Shown here in pieces: positions 50,422 through 61,211 of a stretch of 64,000 bases of DNA. The position numbers were made by a program, and so were the translations under genes. Positions within the stretch are counted from its first letter, which is position 1, and every line of letters starts with the position of its first letter. The stretch comes from Variovorax sp. PBL-E5 (GTDB lineage Bacteria > Pseudomonadota > Gammaproteobacteria > Burkholderiales > Burkholderiaceae_C). The stretch is from contig NZ_LR594672.1 of assembly GCF_901827185.1 (NCBI RefSeq), positions 186,001 through 250,000 on the forward strand, read 5' to 3'. The notes under the pieces are model-generated. The model was not told the DNA's origin. It saw only the letters and a list, made by a program, of their open reading frames with translations, and made no database searches.

Positions 50422-50769
50422 GGGCCGCTTCGCCCGAAAGCGAAACAAAAGTGCCTGCTCGAGAGGCGCAGACGGGCAACGCCTGCTAGCGGGCCTCTCT
50501 TCAGGAGCAGACGCTGCAGCGAGAAAAGGGCCCCCGTGTGATGCTTCACAGGGGGCCAGGGTCGTCACGCAAGAAGGGAGGAGGAGAGGGGTATTGCAGC
50601 GCGACGACGATGCAATCATGATGCACCCCTCCAATGAAGGGCGTCGGCGAGTATGCAGCGGCTGGGCAGGCCGTGTCCTAACCCGAAAGCTCCAGGCGCG
50701 CCCTAACCAGGATGCAAAAGAACAGAGCCCGGGTTCTCCCGGGCTCTGTGATGTGGCCGCTTGTCGGCT
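50422..50769. other. Terminator-rich intergenic region
   Basis: Three hairpins: GAGAGGC...GCCTCTCTTC (about 50460-50500), suited to the SPOR gene; GGCCCCC...GGGGGCC (about 50529-50557) with TTTTCTC on the minus strand; and the perfect hairpin at 50722-50749. No gene accepted. Confidence 0.5.
50714..50749 (-). terminator. Terminator of the giant exported protein gene
   Basis: Perfect 12-bp stem ACAGAGCCCGGG/CCCGGGCTCTGT (50722-50733 with 50738-50749), 4-base loop, then TCTTTTGC on the minus strand. Confidence 0.85.
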
Positions 50770-53700
50770 TCAGCTGAACTTGAACTGGAGCCTGGTGCCG
50801 TACTGCGTGTAAGGCGTGGGAGCGACCGGGCCGTAGGTGCCCGTGGTCAACGCCTTGCGGGTAGCCGTCACCTTCACGACGCAACTGGCGCCGGGAGCGA
50901 CATTGCTGCACGCCGACATGTCATAGGTGAAGTTCGCCGGGACAAAGTTGTTGTAGCCCGTCACGTTGTTGATTCCGGTCCAGTTTGCATTCTGCGTCCC
51001 GTCGTTGCGCACGGTCGCATTGAGTGTCTTCGACGTGCCCACGGCCAGTGCACCGAAGTCCACCAAGCCATTAGCCGGTGAGACGACGTTTGGTTTGTTA
51101 CCAAGGATGGTTGCGGTCAGTGGCTTCACGCCCTTGATTGTCCCGCCATCGGGAATCGTCGCCGTGTATGCAACGCTGTAAGTTCCTACCCCGATACTAG
51201 AGCCAGCGCTCAGGTAGAACGAGAGTGCGCAAGTTTGACCAGGCGGAACGTTCACGCAGTTGTTGCTATCTCCAAAGAATGGGCTGGTAACGCTATTTCC
51301 GAATACCACACTAGGGATGGTCGCTGTTCCCGTGTTCAAGAACTCAACGCTGTCAGGGTACCCCCCGCTGTTGTACGGCACAGCAAAGGCCGGATGGTGC
51401 ACGACAGACAACTCACGATAGACCCCTGTGCCGGAGACCGTGAAGCTCGTCTGCCCCCCCGGGCCGTCGTGGAATACGGTGACGAGGGCTGTGCTGATAC
51501 CCATCGTCGTTGGCGTGAAGGCAATTCGGACTGCGAAGTCAGTTGCACCAGAAGGTGCAGTAGCCGCGTCGAAGCCAGGCAGGTCCCGTGTCACTGATTC
51601 CAGGTAAGGACTTGCGTAGTTCGTTATCGAGCTCGCCGTTGTCGAATCCCGAGAGCCTCGACCTGTCGCGGCAATCTTGAACGGGGTACCCGACTGGACC
51701 TGAACACCGGTGAACCGGACCGCACCCGCCGTCCCCATGTTGCGCACGAAGAAATACTTGAACGAGGAGCTGCCGACGAGTGCATCGCCGAGGGGAGTGG
51801 GCGGCACATACCCCGGGCCCTCGGACACTGCGAAGCTCACGTCATACGCCGTGCGCGCAGTGAGGTCGAGCGGCAGGGGGGAGACGTTGTCGCCGTTGTG
51901 CTCGACCAGTAGCTGCGCATTGAAGTCGCCAATCTTGTTCGGAGCGAACTCAATCCGGACGTACGAGCCGGCCGGGAGATTGACGGCGACGTCGCGAGTT
52001 CCCGCCGGTGGAACGGCCCCTGTATATGAGGCAATCGAAAAGGCCGAAGCATCGGGTCCGACGATGCGGAATCTCGTAATTTGGAGGCTGCCCGCTTGCG
52101 TAGGGTTCACCACATAGAAGACCTTACCCTTTGATGCGTTGACGCCGTTCGGGTTGTACGTGACGAGGCCGAAGTCGGGCGAGACGACAGGGTCGACGGC
52201 AGATGAGCTGTCCGACCAGGCCGCGGTCGCCTGCACGCCCGTGCCCTCTAGCTGAAACGTCGTGCTGCCGCCAGGTCCGTCATGGAACACCGTCACCGTC
52301 GCTGTGACCCTGCCGCGCTGGGTCGGGGTGAACTTGAAGTTGAGGGCCAGGTCGGTGGACGTGGCCGGCGCCGTCGCGACATCCGCCCCCTGCATGCTGA
52401 AGCTTGCCGAAGTGGCCCCTGCCGGGAACGTGGTGGTCGGTCCATACTGCGTCTCCGCGCCGCGGCGTGCGAAATTGGCCGAAACCGCCGTGAATGCGGG
52501 GTCGCCCGTCAACTGGATGCCGGTATACGTGACGCTTCCGCGCGTGCCGACATTGCGCACAAAGGCCGTGCCGGTGGCGGTTGCGCCCACGGCAACGATG
52601 CCCTTGTCGACATTCGCGGCTTGCAGGACGACATCACGCACGCCCTGGCCCTGCAGGTCGAGTGCCAGCGGAGACGTGTTCATGCCGTCGTGGTCCACCA
52701 ACACTTGCGCTGTGTGGCTCCCGGACTTGGTCGGCGTGAACTGGATGCGAAACGACAGGCTCGGGTACGCGCCCTCGACCATGTTGGCCGGAGACACGTC
52801 CTGAGTCGACACAGAGGTGGCGCCGCTGTACGCAACAATCTTGAAACTCGCTGCGTCAGGGCCGGCCAAGCGGATTCGGTTCACGCGCAGCGTTCCGACC
52901 CCGGTGGTGTTGACGACGAAGAACGTCTTCGCCACCGCCTCGGCAGGCGCGCCTGCTTCGCCGTTGAAAGTGGCGGAGCCCAAGTTGCCATTGGGCACCG
53001 CTGCGGGCGAACCGGCGGTCTCAGACAGTGCTGCCGCTGCGCGCACGCCCTCCCCGCTGATTTCGAAGGACGTCTTGCCGCCAGGGCCATCGTGGAAGAC
53101 GGTCACGGTGGCCGTGTGCGCCCCGGTGGTGGTCGGCTTGAACTTCAGCTGGGTGTACATGTCCGTCCATCCGCTCGCAACGGACGGGTCCGTCAGCGTT
53201 CGCGTGTACGCGGCGTAGCGCGTACCTGCGGGATAGGGCGTCGCGCCGTTCTTGTTCGTCACGGTAGCCGCGCCGGCTTCGGAGATGGAGAAGGCCGGCG
53301 AGCCTACGACCTGAATTCCCGTCACGGTGAGGCTACCCACCGTGCCAAGGTTGCGAACATAGGTCGTCAGGGTGGCCTCGGCTCCCAAGCCGACGCTCGG
53401 GAACGAGGGAATCGCGACCTCACCTGCGCCGCCGGAGGCCACCACACGCACGTCGCGCGCGCCGGTTCCCCTGAGAGCCAGGATGGTCGGAGAGCCGTTG
53501 TCGGCATTGTGCGAAAGCAACAGCTGCGCGTCGTGCTGGCCCATCCGGGTCGGCTGGAATTGCACGGTGACACCGAGCGGTGAAGTGGCGCTCGTTTGCG
53601 CCATCTCCAGTGGCGCGATGGATTGCGCCGGCAGGCGGTCGCCCGCGGCTTTCGGCGAAATGGACGTGATGTGGAACGCTCCCGCGTCCGCGCCCACGAG

Positions 53701-56700
53701 TTGAAGGTCGCTCACCTTGAGCAGCTTGCCCTGCGATTCCGTGGTCAGCAGATAGAAGGTCTTGACTGCTGACCCGGCAGCTTCGGATGCCTCGTTGTAC
53801 GACAGCGTCCCGAAGTCCCCAGAAGGCGCAACCACGGGCAGGGCACTCGAGCTGGAGAGCTCGGCCTTGTTGAAGTACTGCGCTTCACCGTACAGCGGCA
53901 GTTGCACCTGGCGCGCGCCGTTGTACCGAATGGTCAACTGTGCGTTGTGAACGCCCTTGGCCAGCGGTGCGTAGGACAACACGACAGCGAGGTGGGGGTA
54001 GGCGCCGTTGCCGACGTCAACGACCGCGCCCGTAGCGCTCAACTTATCGGGCGCAATCGTAGCGCCGCTGACCTTGTTCGAGCCGCTGCTGGCAGCTGCC
54101 ACGACATTCGTGATGCGGAAGTGGGGAGCGTCGGGGCCGGTGATGGTAATGACCGGCTCGTTGATGCGCGTAGCGGCTGCCTGGACCAGGTTCAGCAGGT
54201 AGATGTTGCGTGCGACCGCGGGGTTGCCCTGGCCGGCTTCGCTAAGCGCGGCCACGACGCCGAAGTTTCCGCTGACCAGGCCGAGCCCACCCGCGGAGTT
54301 CGACAAGGCGAAGTCGGGTTCCTCGACCGTTGCGAACAAGGAAAGCGGCGCCGTGGAGCCGCCCTGCGGCACGGAGGTCGCGGCGACCACGGTCCCGGAC
54401 GCGGCGCCCAGGGTCGAACCGGTGGCGATGACCTCGACGGTGCAGCTGGCCTTTGCCGCCAAGGAGGCGGGGAATGCCTGCGGGCAGGTGCCCTGTGTCC
54501 CGAGCGAGAAGACCGAAGCCGTCGGGGAGCTGACGATGATGCTCGAGAGCATGACCGGCGCCGTGCCGGCGTTGGTGAGGGTCACCGTGCTGGAGGCCGA
54601 GGAGCCCTGCGCCACGGCACCGAAATTGCCGCCGGCCGGACCCCAGGCCAGGTCGGCCGCCGGAGCGACGTACTGGATGGCGGCCGGAAGGCTGGCGGTG
54701 CCGGCGACGTTCGTCACGCTCAGGGCAACGCTGCCTTCGGCGACGATTGTGCGCGCTGGCACGGTCACAGTAGCCTGCGTGAGGCTGCGCACAACGATGG
54801 TCGCAAGCCGGCCTTCAACCGTTGCGGTCATGCCGGCAACAAAGTTGGTCCCCGACACCTGGGTCGTCCACCCGCCCGCGAGGGACCCGGACGCGGGGGA
54901 CACGTCAGCGATGGTCGGTGCAGCCACGTACTGGACAGCACCAGCGCGCGACGCCGTGGTCACGCCGTTGTTCACCAGGCGCATGTCCGCGAGGCCCGCG
55001 GCGTGCGCCGGCGCGGTGACGGTCAGCTGCGTGGCGCTGACGAGGTTCACCGGTGCGGCCTCGACGCCGCCGATGAAGACCTGCGTCGTGTCGGAGAAGC
55101 CCGTACCTTGCACGACGACGGTCGCGCCGCCGGCCGCGGGGACCATGCTCGGGCTGACGGCAACAATGCTCGGCGACGAGGCGGTCGCGGTCAGTGGGAC
55201 GGTCAGCTGGCCGGCGGTCGTCATGATGACCAGTGACGAGCTCAGAGCGCCATTGCCCTGGCCGGTAGCGCGCACGAGGATGTCGCAGGACGAGCCGGCG
55301 TCGATGGCTTCGCCGCATGCGTTTTCTGTTGCGAAGCCGGCTTGACTCGTGAGCGAGACCGAGCTGACCCGCATCGGGAGGGTCCCGGTGTTGTTCACGG
55401 TCACCAGGCGGTCTTGTGGGGCCGTGGAATAGACGACCCCGAAGTCCACCGCGGTCGGCGTAGCCTGGGCGGTCGTGGTGATGCCGGTCCCCGTCAAGGC
55501 GACGTCGATGGCGCCTGCGGAGTTGGAAGTCGACAGGCGAAGCGTGCCGGTGCGCGGGCCGGCGCCGGCCGGCGTGAAGGCGACGGCAACTTGGCACTGC
55601 TCCCCGGCCGCCAGGATGCCCGGGCAACCAGAAGTCGCGCCGTAGCTCGAGGTTCCGGCAGTCACCTGCGCGGAGTACACGGCAACGCTCTGGAGGCCGT
55701 CGTTGGTGAGGGTCACCACCTGGGGTGCCGACGTGAATCCGACGGGCTGGTCAGCAAAGGACACGTTCGTCGGAGTCACGGAGATGTGCGCCGGCGGGCC
55801 TTCACCAGCCAGGGACACGACGCGGGACTCGCCAGAGAGCGGAACGATGCGCAGCGCAGCTTCATGCCGGCCGGCCATCGTCGGCGAGAAGGCGACAGTC
55901 ACGGTGCAGGACTGGCCCGCGCCCAGGGAATCCGGGCAGGACGGCGTGGCGGTGAATGCCTGGGCGCTGTCGCCCTCAACCGTGATGCCGGTAATAGGCA
56001 GTGCCGCGGTACCGACGTTTTGCACCTGGACGGACAGTTGGGCTGAGGCTCCGATGGCGAGTGCGCCGAAGCCCAAGGTCGCCGGGTTGACCGCGAGCAC
56101 GCCGATGCGGCCCACGCCATTCAACGCCACGCGGGCGGTCTGGGTCGTCGGGTCGTTGGTCGAAACGAGGAGCCAGTCAGCGTGCGTCCCGCCGGTGACC
56201 GGTGAATGCTGCACGAACACGCTGCAGGTGCCCTCCGGCGCCACGGAGGAGCCGCAGGTCGTGCGCTTGGTGAACTCGCCACCGATGCCGATGCCGGAAA
56301 TTTGAAGTGCTGCCGTGCCGGTATTGCGCACGACGACTTCCTGCTCGGCGGATGCCGTGCCCACGTCGTCGGAGCCGAAGTCGAGTGCGGCGGTCGAGAG
56401 CGAAAGTTTCGGAGCGGTCACTTGCGTCTGGACGCTGGCCAACTCAACCTTCACCGTTTGCTGCGTCTCGGTCACGAGCGTGAGCTCGGCCTGGTCCTCG
56501 GAACCGCTGCCGACATATTGAACGGTCAGGTCACAGTACTGGCCGGTCGCGATGAGCGTGTCGCAGCCGGTGGTCACAGAGAAGCTGGCGCTGCCGCTGA
56601 CGATGCGCTGATTGAGGGCCACGGCGTCGGGCCCCTGGTTCGCAACCCGGACCTGCTTGCTCGAGGGCGTGCCCAGTGCAACGTTCTCGTAGGTCAGCGC

Positions 56701-59700
56701 GAGTGGCGTCACGGTGACCGTGGCGGCGGGCGCCTTGGCGACGCCCTGCACGTGCAGGGGCACGGGTGCCAGCGACACATCGGCCGTCTTGAAGCGGATG
56801 TCGAGTTGGGCGGCATGGTCGCGCTCCTCGCGGGGCGTGCCGCTGACCACGATGTCGCAGCTGGTGCCTGGGACCAGGCGTACCACGCAGTCGAGGCCGC
56901 GCGAGAAGGCGGCGAGGTCCGAGCCGTTGAGGTTGATGCTGTCGACCACCACGTCCACGTCGCCGTTGTTGCTCAGCCGCAGCTTTTGAGAAATCGACTT
57001 GTTGATGACGACTCGCCCGAAATCGACAGCCGGCTGGCTCAGGGACACCGAGGTGGCAGGTGCCGTCGTGGACGTGCCGTAGCCGCTCAGGGCGACCGCA
57101 ATGGATGTGCCGGCGCTCGTCTGGACCAGGAGGCGGGCTTGCGTGGCGGATGCCGCGTCCGGCTGGTAGGCAACCAGGGCGGAACAGGATTGACCGGGCT
57201 CGAGGCCCAGGCCGCAATCGTTGTTGGCCGCAAACTGGTCAGCACCTGTGCCCTGCAGACTGATGCCTGTGAGCTTGGTGACGGCGCTGCCGCGATTGGT
57301 CATCGTGACGACCTTCGCCGGCGAGAGCTCGCCCACGCGCACGCCACCGAAGGCGAGGGTGGTCGGCGTGACCTCGATGTAGCCGGAGCTGCCCACGCCG
57401 GACAGCGGAACGAGGAACTGGGGCAGTTTGGCGTCGTTCGAATCGATGACCAGCGCCGAGCTGTGGAGGCCCGCGCCAGTCGGCGCAAAGATGACAGCGA
57501 CCTGGCACGACTGCTGGGAAGCCAGTGCGGAGCCGCAGTTGCTGCTCTGGTTGAACGCAGCGGTGTCAAGGACATCCAGGCCGCGAATATCCAGCGTGCC
57601 AGTGCCGACGTTCGAGACGTTCACGTAGACCACGGAGGAAACCTTGCCGACGGCGGTCGACGCGAAGGTCACCTGGCCAGGGGACACCCGGATGGATGCG
57701 GTGCCTTCCTCGCCATCTCCGCCACCGGGGGTCGTTGCGGACAGGTTCACGACGGCAGTCGGATTGGACAGGTCGTTGGAGCTGAGGGCCAGCGACGCGC
57801 TGCGTTGGCCGGCCGCCACGGGCGTGTAGGCCACGGTCAACTGGCAAGAGCCGTGCGGCGCCACCGGGGTGGTCGTGCAGTTCTCAATCACGTTGAACTC
57901 TGCGGTTCCCGTGAGCTTGAACGTCCGGATGACCAGGCTCGCATCGCCCTGGTTGGTCACCGTCAGCGTCTTGCTGGCGGTCTGGCCGAGTGCGACGCTG
58001 CCGAAAGAAAGGGATGCGTCACTGAGCCGCATCGCCGGTGCTGCTGCCGTCCCCGCCAGCGGGACGGTCAGGCGCTGGCCGCCCGTGGATTGCACGGTCA
58101 GCATGCCCGCTTCGGCGCCGCCGGCGGTGGAGTTGTAGCGCACCGTCACGCCGCAGGAGGCGGCGGGGGCGAGGCTGCTCGAGCAGGCGGAGTTCACCAG
58201 GCTAAAGGCTTCGCCCGTCACCGTAGCGCTGGCCACGCCGACTGCAGTCGTACCGACGTTGTCGATGCGCACCACCCGGTCGAGCGGGGTGCCAATGCTC
58301 CCCCCCCCGAAGTCGAGGGCGTCCGGCGTCGCAGCGAGGAGCGTGGGGGTGGCCGTGGTGCCCTGGGCGGCCACATGGACGCTCAAGGCCTGGCCGTTAC
58401 CGAGCGATGCCGTCACCTCAGCCGAGTACGTCTGGGCGGCGGCCACGTCAGCCCGCACCTGGACCTCGCAGGAGGCCGTTGCACCCAGGCTGGCGCCACA
58501 GGTGCTGGTGGTCGTGAAATTCGCGGCGTCCGCGCCCGTCACGTTCACGCCGGCGATGGCGACCGCGGTGGCGCCAGTATTGGTCAGCGTGAACTTGCGG
58601 GTGACCGCCTGGGGGATGCCCACCGAGCCGAAGTCGAGCGACTCGGGGAACACGCGGACGTTGCCAGCAATAGCGGCACCCGCCCCGGTCAGGAGAACGG
58701 ATTTTTCGGTGCCGTCGGAGGTCTGGACGTCCAGGGAGCCGGCCCAGCTGCGACCACTCGCGTTGGGGGTGAACTGGACCGCGATGGAGCACGAGGCACC
58801 GGCATCCATGGCGCTGCCACAGTCGTTGGCCAAACTGAAGACCTGGTTGCCGGGAGCGCGAACGCCCACGCTCGAGACCCGGATGCTGCCGGGGCCCGGG
58901 TTCGTCACGGTGACTGTTTTCGCGGCAGAAGCCACGTCCTTGGCCACTTCGCCGAATTCAAGGGACGCCGGTGAGACGTTCACCTCGCCGACGAGACCTT
59001 GTCCCTTCAGCGTCACCAGGGCCAAGGGTTGGCGGGGGTCGTTATTCTCGATGGCCAGCGAGGCGAGAGCCTGCTTTCCGTCCAGCGGTGTGAAGCTCAC
59101 TGCGACTTGGCACGACTGGTTCGGCTGCAGCGGGGTGCCGCAGTTGTTGCTGCTCGAGAAGCGCTCGGGGTCGGTCACGCCGATGCCATTGACTTCCAGG
59201 GGAAGGCGGCCGGTATTGGTGACGTCGACAGTCTTGGTCGCGGCGGTCAGTCCGACGCCGACGCTGCCGAAGTCCACGGTTGCAGGTGCAACCTGGATGC
59301 GCGGCGAAATGACATAGCCGGTGAGCGGGATTTGCAGGTTCTGGCCTTCGCCCGTCGTGACGGTGAGGGAACCGCCCGCGTAGTCGAGCGCGGCGGCCGA
59401 GAACTGGACTTCGAGGTCACAGGTTCCCTGGGGCGCCAACTCGTCGGTGCAGCCGCTCAGCACCACGAAGCTGCTCGCGGGCGAGGCAGACGTTTGCATC
59501 ACGTTGGCCGCAACGGTGCCCGTGTTCGTGAGTCGCACCGTCCTCTTGACCGCGGCGTTGAGCGTCGTCTCGCCGAAGTCCACGGTCGTGGGGGCTGCGA
59601 CCAGCTTGGAGTTCAGTGCAACCGAGCGCGCGACCAGGCCGACGGCGGCAGGGCTTGCGGGGTCATCCGACGCCAGCTCGAGGCTGGCGCTGTAGGACTT

Positions 59701-60699
59701 GTGCCCCGTCGGGTTCAGGCTGACGTCGATGGCACATGTCGCACGCTCGGCGAGCGCCTCCGGGCATTGGTTCTGGAGGGTGAAGGAGCCCGCGTCGGCG
59801 CCCTTGAGCGCGGCCGCCGAGAGCTGCAGCGCCTTGGTTCCCGCGTTGACGAGGGTGACGGTCCGCGTCACCGTGCCCGCATCCGGTTCCAGGGTCCCGA
59901 AGTCCACGGTCGAGGAGGTCACCAGCTTCGGTGTCGGCGTTGTGGGAATGGTCTCGGTGCCGCCGATACCCAGGAGCCAGACGTCGCGCACCTTCTCTCC
60001 GCTCTTCACGCGCAGCGCGCCCATGCGTTGACCCAGCGCCGTCGGGGTGAACGAGACGGTCACGATGCAGGTGTTGCCTGGCGCGAGCGAACCACCGCAG
60101 TTGTCGCTCAGCTTGAAGTCACCGCCGCCTGCCTCGAGCAAGTAGGGCTGGCTCAGGCTAACCGGCGCCGTGCCCGTGTTCTTGATGGCGAGCTGCTTGC
60201 TGGTGCTGGTGGTCCCGACTTTCCAGGTGCCGAAGTTCCAGCCGCTGTCGGAGATTTCCACGTCCGACAGCAGCGGCACGGAATTGCCCAGGAGTTGCGC
60301 TTCAGCCTTGGCGCCTGCGCCATGGACCGTCAAGGTGCCGGTATGGAGGCCTGCCGTCTGCGGGAGGTACGAGACCAGCATCGTGCAATCGCCACCGGCA
60401 GGCAACATCGAGCAGCCCTGCGTGTCGATGGCAAAAGGAGCCTCCGCGCGTACGGCCATACCTGCCACGGGCACGTCGCTGTGGTTCACGACCCTGACAG
60501 GGCGCGTGCTGCTTTGCGTGCGCGCGACATCCCCGAAGTCCGTGGCCGCGGGCTGAATCTCCAAGTCCGCCGCGCTCTGACCGACCTTGAGGTCGATGGG
60601 AATGCGGTACATGTGTTCTGAAGCAGCGGCCAGGACGGGTTGCAGGGCAATTGTTGCGCTCAGCAAGGCTGAAACGGCACGTTTGAAGTAGGGTCGCAT
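50770..60699 (-). CDS. Giant exported choice-of-anchor-D / ASH-repeat protein (3309 aa)
   Basis: A signal peptide (residues 1-27, AVSALLSATIALQPVLAAA) is followed by about 17 units of roughly 100 residues of the ASH/choice-of-anchor-D type. Each has a start like P.TVDFG.V.VG, a turn T.TNTG.... and a CG..L..G.SC.V.V.F.P end. Two IPT/TIG domains follow at about residues 1845-2020 (SPSMVPAAGGATVVVQGTGF, SPASGSLAGGWTTQVSGTNF). Then come about ten further, longer units. Conserved paired cysteines in most units suggest stabilising disulfides. It has no obvious membrane anchor or sorting motif. Probably a surface or secreted adhesion fibre. Confidence 0.88.
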   Translation of the reverse strand: MRPYFKRAVSALLSATIALQPVLAAASEHMYRIPIDLKVGQSAADLEIQPAATDFGDVARTQSSTRPVRVVNHSDVPVAGMAVRAEAPFAIDTQGCSMLPAGGDCTMLVSYLPQTAGLHTGTLTVHGAGAKAEAQLLGNSVPLLSDVEISDSGWNFGTWKVGTTSTSKQLAIKNTGTAPVSLSQPYLLEAGGGDFKLSDNCGGSLAPGNTCIVTVSFTPTALGQRMGALRVKSGEKVRDVWLLGIGGTETIPTTPTPKLVTSSTVDFGTLEPDAGTVTRTVTLVNAGTKALQLSAAALKGADAGSFTLQNQCPEALAERATCAIDVSLNPTGHKSYSASLELASDDPASPAAVGLVARSVALNSKLVAAPTTVDFGETTLNAAVKRTVRLTNTGTVAANVMQTSASPASSFVVLSGCTDELAPQGTCDLEVQFSAAALDYAGGSLTVTTGEGQNLQIPLTGYVISPRIQVAPATVDFGSVGVGLTAATKTVDVTNTGRLPLEVNGIGVTDPERFSSSNNCGTPLQPNQSCQVAVSFTPLDGKQALASLAIENNDPRQPLALVTLKGQGLVGEVNVSPASLEFGEVAKDVASAAKTVTVTNPGPGSIRVSSVGVRAPGNQVFSLANDCGSAMDAGASCSIAVQFTPNASGRSWAGSLDVQTSDGTEKSVLLTGAGAAIAGNVRVFPESLDFGSVGIPQAVTRKFTLTNTGATAVAIAGVNVTGADAANFTTTSTCGASLGATASCEVQVRADVAAAQTYSAEVTASLGNGQALSVHVAAQGTTATPTLLAATPDALDFGGGSIGTPLDRVVRIDNVGTTAVGVASATVTGEAFSLVNSACSSSLAPAASCGVTVRYNSTAGGAEAGMLTVQSTGGQRLTVPLAGTAAAPAMRLSDASLSFGSVALGQTASKTLTVTNQGDASLVIRTFKLTGTAEFNVIENCTTTPVAPHGSCQLTVAYTPVAAGQRSASLALSSNDLSNPTAVVNLSATTPGGGDGEEGTASIRVSPGQVTFASTAVGKVSSVVYVNVSNVGTGTLDIRGLDVLDTAAFNQSSNCGSALASQQSCQVAVIFAPTGAGLHSSALVIDSNDAKLPQFLVPLSGVGSSGYIEVTPTTLAFGGVRVGELSPAKVVTMTNRGSAVTKLTGISLQGTGADQFAANNDCGLGLEPGQSCSALVAYQPDAASATQARLLVQTSAGTSIAVALSGYGTSTTAPATSVSLSQPAVDFGRVVINKSISQKLRLSNNGDVDVVVDSINLNGSDLAAFSRGLDCVVRLVPGTSCDIVVSGTPREERDHAAQLDIRFKTADVSLAPVPLHVQGVAKAPAATVTVTPLALTYENVALGTPSSKQVRVANQGPDAVALNQRIVSGSASFSVTTGCDTLIATGQYCDLTVQYVGSGSEDQAELTLVTETQQTVKVELASVQTQVTAPKLSLSTAALDFGSDDVGTASAEQEVVVRNTGTAALQISGIGIGGEFTKRTTCGSSVAPEGTCSVFVQHSPVTGGTHADWLLVSTNDPTTQTARVALNGVGRIGVLAVNPATLGFGALAIGASAQLSVQVQNVGTAALPITGITVEGDSAQAFTATPSCPDSLGAGQSCTVTVAFSPTMAGRHEAALRIVPLSGESRVVSLAGEGPPAHISVTPTNVSFADQPVGFTSAPQVVTLTNDGLQSVAVYSAQVTAGTSSYGATSGCPGILAAGEQCQVAVAFTPAGAGPRTGTLRLSTSNSAGAIDVALTGTGITTTAQATPTAVDFGVVYSTAPQDRLVTVNNTGTLPMRVSSVSLTSQAGFATENACGEAIDAGSSCDILVRATGQGNGALSSSLVIMTTAGQLTVPLTATASSPSIVAVSPSMVPAAGGATVVVQGTGFSDTTQVFIGGVEAAPVNLVSATQLTVTAPAHAAGLADMRLVNNGVTTASRAGAVQYVAAPTIADVSPASGSLAGGWTTQVSGTNFVAGMTATVEGRLATIVVRSLTQATVTVPARTIVAEGSVALSVTNVAGTASLPAAIQYVAPAADLAWGPAGGNFGAVAQGSSASSTVTLTNAGTAPVMLSSIIVSSPTASVFSLGTQGTCPQAFPASLAAKASCTVEVIATGSTLGAASGTVVAATSVPQGGSTAPLSLFATVEEPDFALSNSAGGLGLVSGNFGVVAALSEAGQGNPAVARNIYLLNLVQAAATRINEPVITITGPDAPHFRITNVVAAASSGSNKVSGATIAPDKLSATGAVVDVGNGAYPHLAVVLSYAPLAKGVHNAQLTIRYNGARQVQLPLYGEAQYFNKAELSSSSALPVVAPSGDFGTLSYNEASEAAGSAVKTFYLLTTESQGKLLKVSDLQLVGADAGAFHITSISPKAAGDRLPAQSIAPLEMAQTSATSPLGVTVQFQPTRMGQHDAQLLLSHNADNGSPTILALRGTGARDVRVVASGGAGEVAIPSFPSVGLGAEATLTTYVRNLGTVGSLTVTGIQVVGSPAFSISEAGAATVTNKNGATPYPAGTRYAAYTRTLTDPSVASGWTDMYTQLKFKPTTTGAHTATVTVFHDGPGGKTSFEISGEGVRAAAALSETAGSPAAVPNGNLGSATFNGEAGAPAEAVAKTFFVVNTTGVGTLRVNRIRLAGPDAASFKIVAYSGATSVSTQDVSPANMVEGAYPSLSFRIQFTPTKSGSHTAQVLVDHDGMNTSPLALDLQGQGVRDVVLQAANVDKGIVAVGATATGTAFVRNVGTRGSVTYTGIQLTGDPAFTAVSANFARRGAETQYGPTTTFPAGATSASFSMQGADVATAPATSTDLALNFKFTPTQRGRVTATVTVFHDGPGGSTTFQLEGTGVQATAAWSDSSSAVDPVVSPDFGLVTYNPNGVNASKGKVFYVVNPTQAGSLQITRFRIVGPDASAFSIASYTGAVPPAGTRDVAVNLPAGSYVRIEFAPNKIGDFNAQLLVEHNGDNVSPLPLDLTARTAYDVSFAVSEGPGYVPPTPLGDALVGSSSFKYFFVRNMGTAGAVRFTGVQVQSGTPFKIAATGRGSRDSTTASSITNYASPYLESVTRDLPGFDAATAPSGATDFAVRIAFTPTTMGISTALVTVFHDGPGGQTSFTVSGTGVYRELSVVHHPAFAVPYNSGGYPDSVEFLNTGTATIPSVVFGNSVTSPFFGDSNNCVNVPPGQTCALSFYLSAGSSIGVGTYSVAYTATIPDGGTIKGVKPLTATILGNKPNVVSPANGLVDFGALAVGTSKTLNATVRNDGTQNANWTGINNVTGYNNFVPANFTYDMSACSNVAPGASCVVKVTATRKALTTGTYGPVAPTPYTQYGTRLQFKFS

Positions 60700-60914
60700 G
60701 GGTCGGAACTCGTCAAGGGTGCGGGCGAAAATTGCCCGTATTTAGGCGTATTCGAAGGTGTAGCGAATCACCTTTTAGCTCGCCAGCGCCTAAAACCCAA
60801 GGTCTTTGGGGCGTGGATATAGGGCGGCTCCCGCTCTAGCCTCATGGGGAAACGCGGCTCGGGCTCGCGCGTGGCTACACAACGCAGGCCATCAACTCCA
60901 CGCAAGCCTGCAAC

Positions 60915-61211
60915 ATGTACCAACTAAACCAAATCAAGCACGAAACTGCCAACTTCTGGGTTCTCGACGTCGGCCGGAAAGGCTTCGAGGTGTACCAGAC
61001 AGGCCTGACGCACTCGACCCGCGTCGCGAGCATCGGCCGCGCGACCGAGCAATGCCCCAACCTGGGGCTGCCGCGCGCCATTCGGGAGTGCGAGAGGCGC
61101 GAACGCGAACTCCCGCCGGCCATCGACCAGGCGGAACCTTCCCGGCCCCCGGGTCAAGTCCGGGACGCTGCCGCACGCGGTGCCGTAGGAGCGGCCATGG
61201 CTGCCCAGTAG
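60915..61211 (+). CDS. Small hypothetical protein, 98 aa
   Basis: The N-terminal 45 residues form a small beta unit (YQLNQIKHETANFWVLDVG, then GFEVYQTGLTHSTRVASIG). This is followed by a helical end (LPRAIRECERRERELP) and a Gly/Ala tail. The pattern 'FWVL.....GFEVY..G.T...RVA.IG' looks like a family of short orphan proteins, not a random frame. GGATATAGGG lies about 90 nt upstream. A strong terminator follows. Confidence 0.65.
   Translation: MYQLNQIKHETANFWVLDVGRKGFEVYQTGLTHSTRVASIGRATEQCPNLGLPRAIRECERRERELPPAIDQAEPSRPPGQVRDAAARGAVGAAMAAQ

Noticed and set aside
56206..58974. 922-codon open frame on the plus strand inside the giant gene
   Set aside because: It is antisense to the repeat protein, with His/Arg/Gly-rich composition typical of a shadow of GC-rich coding DNA. 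No start signal or domain.
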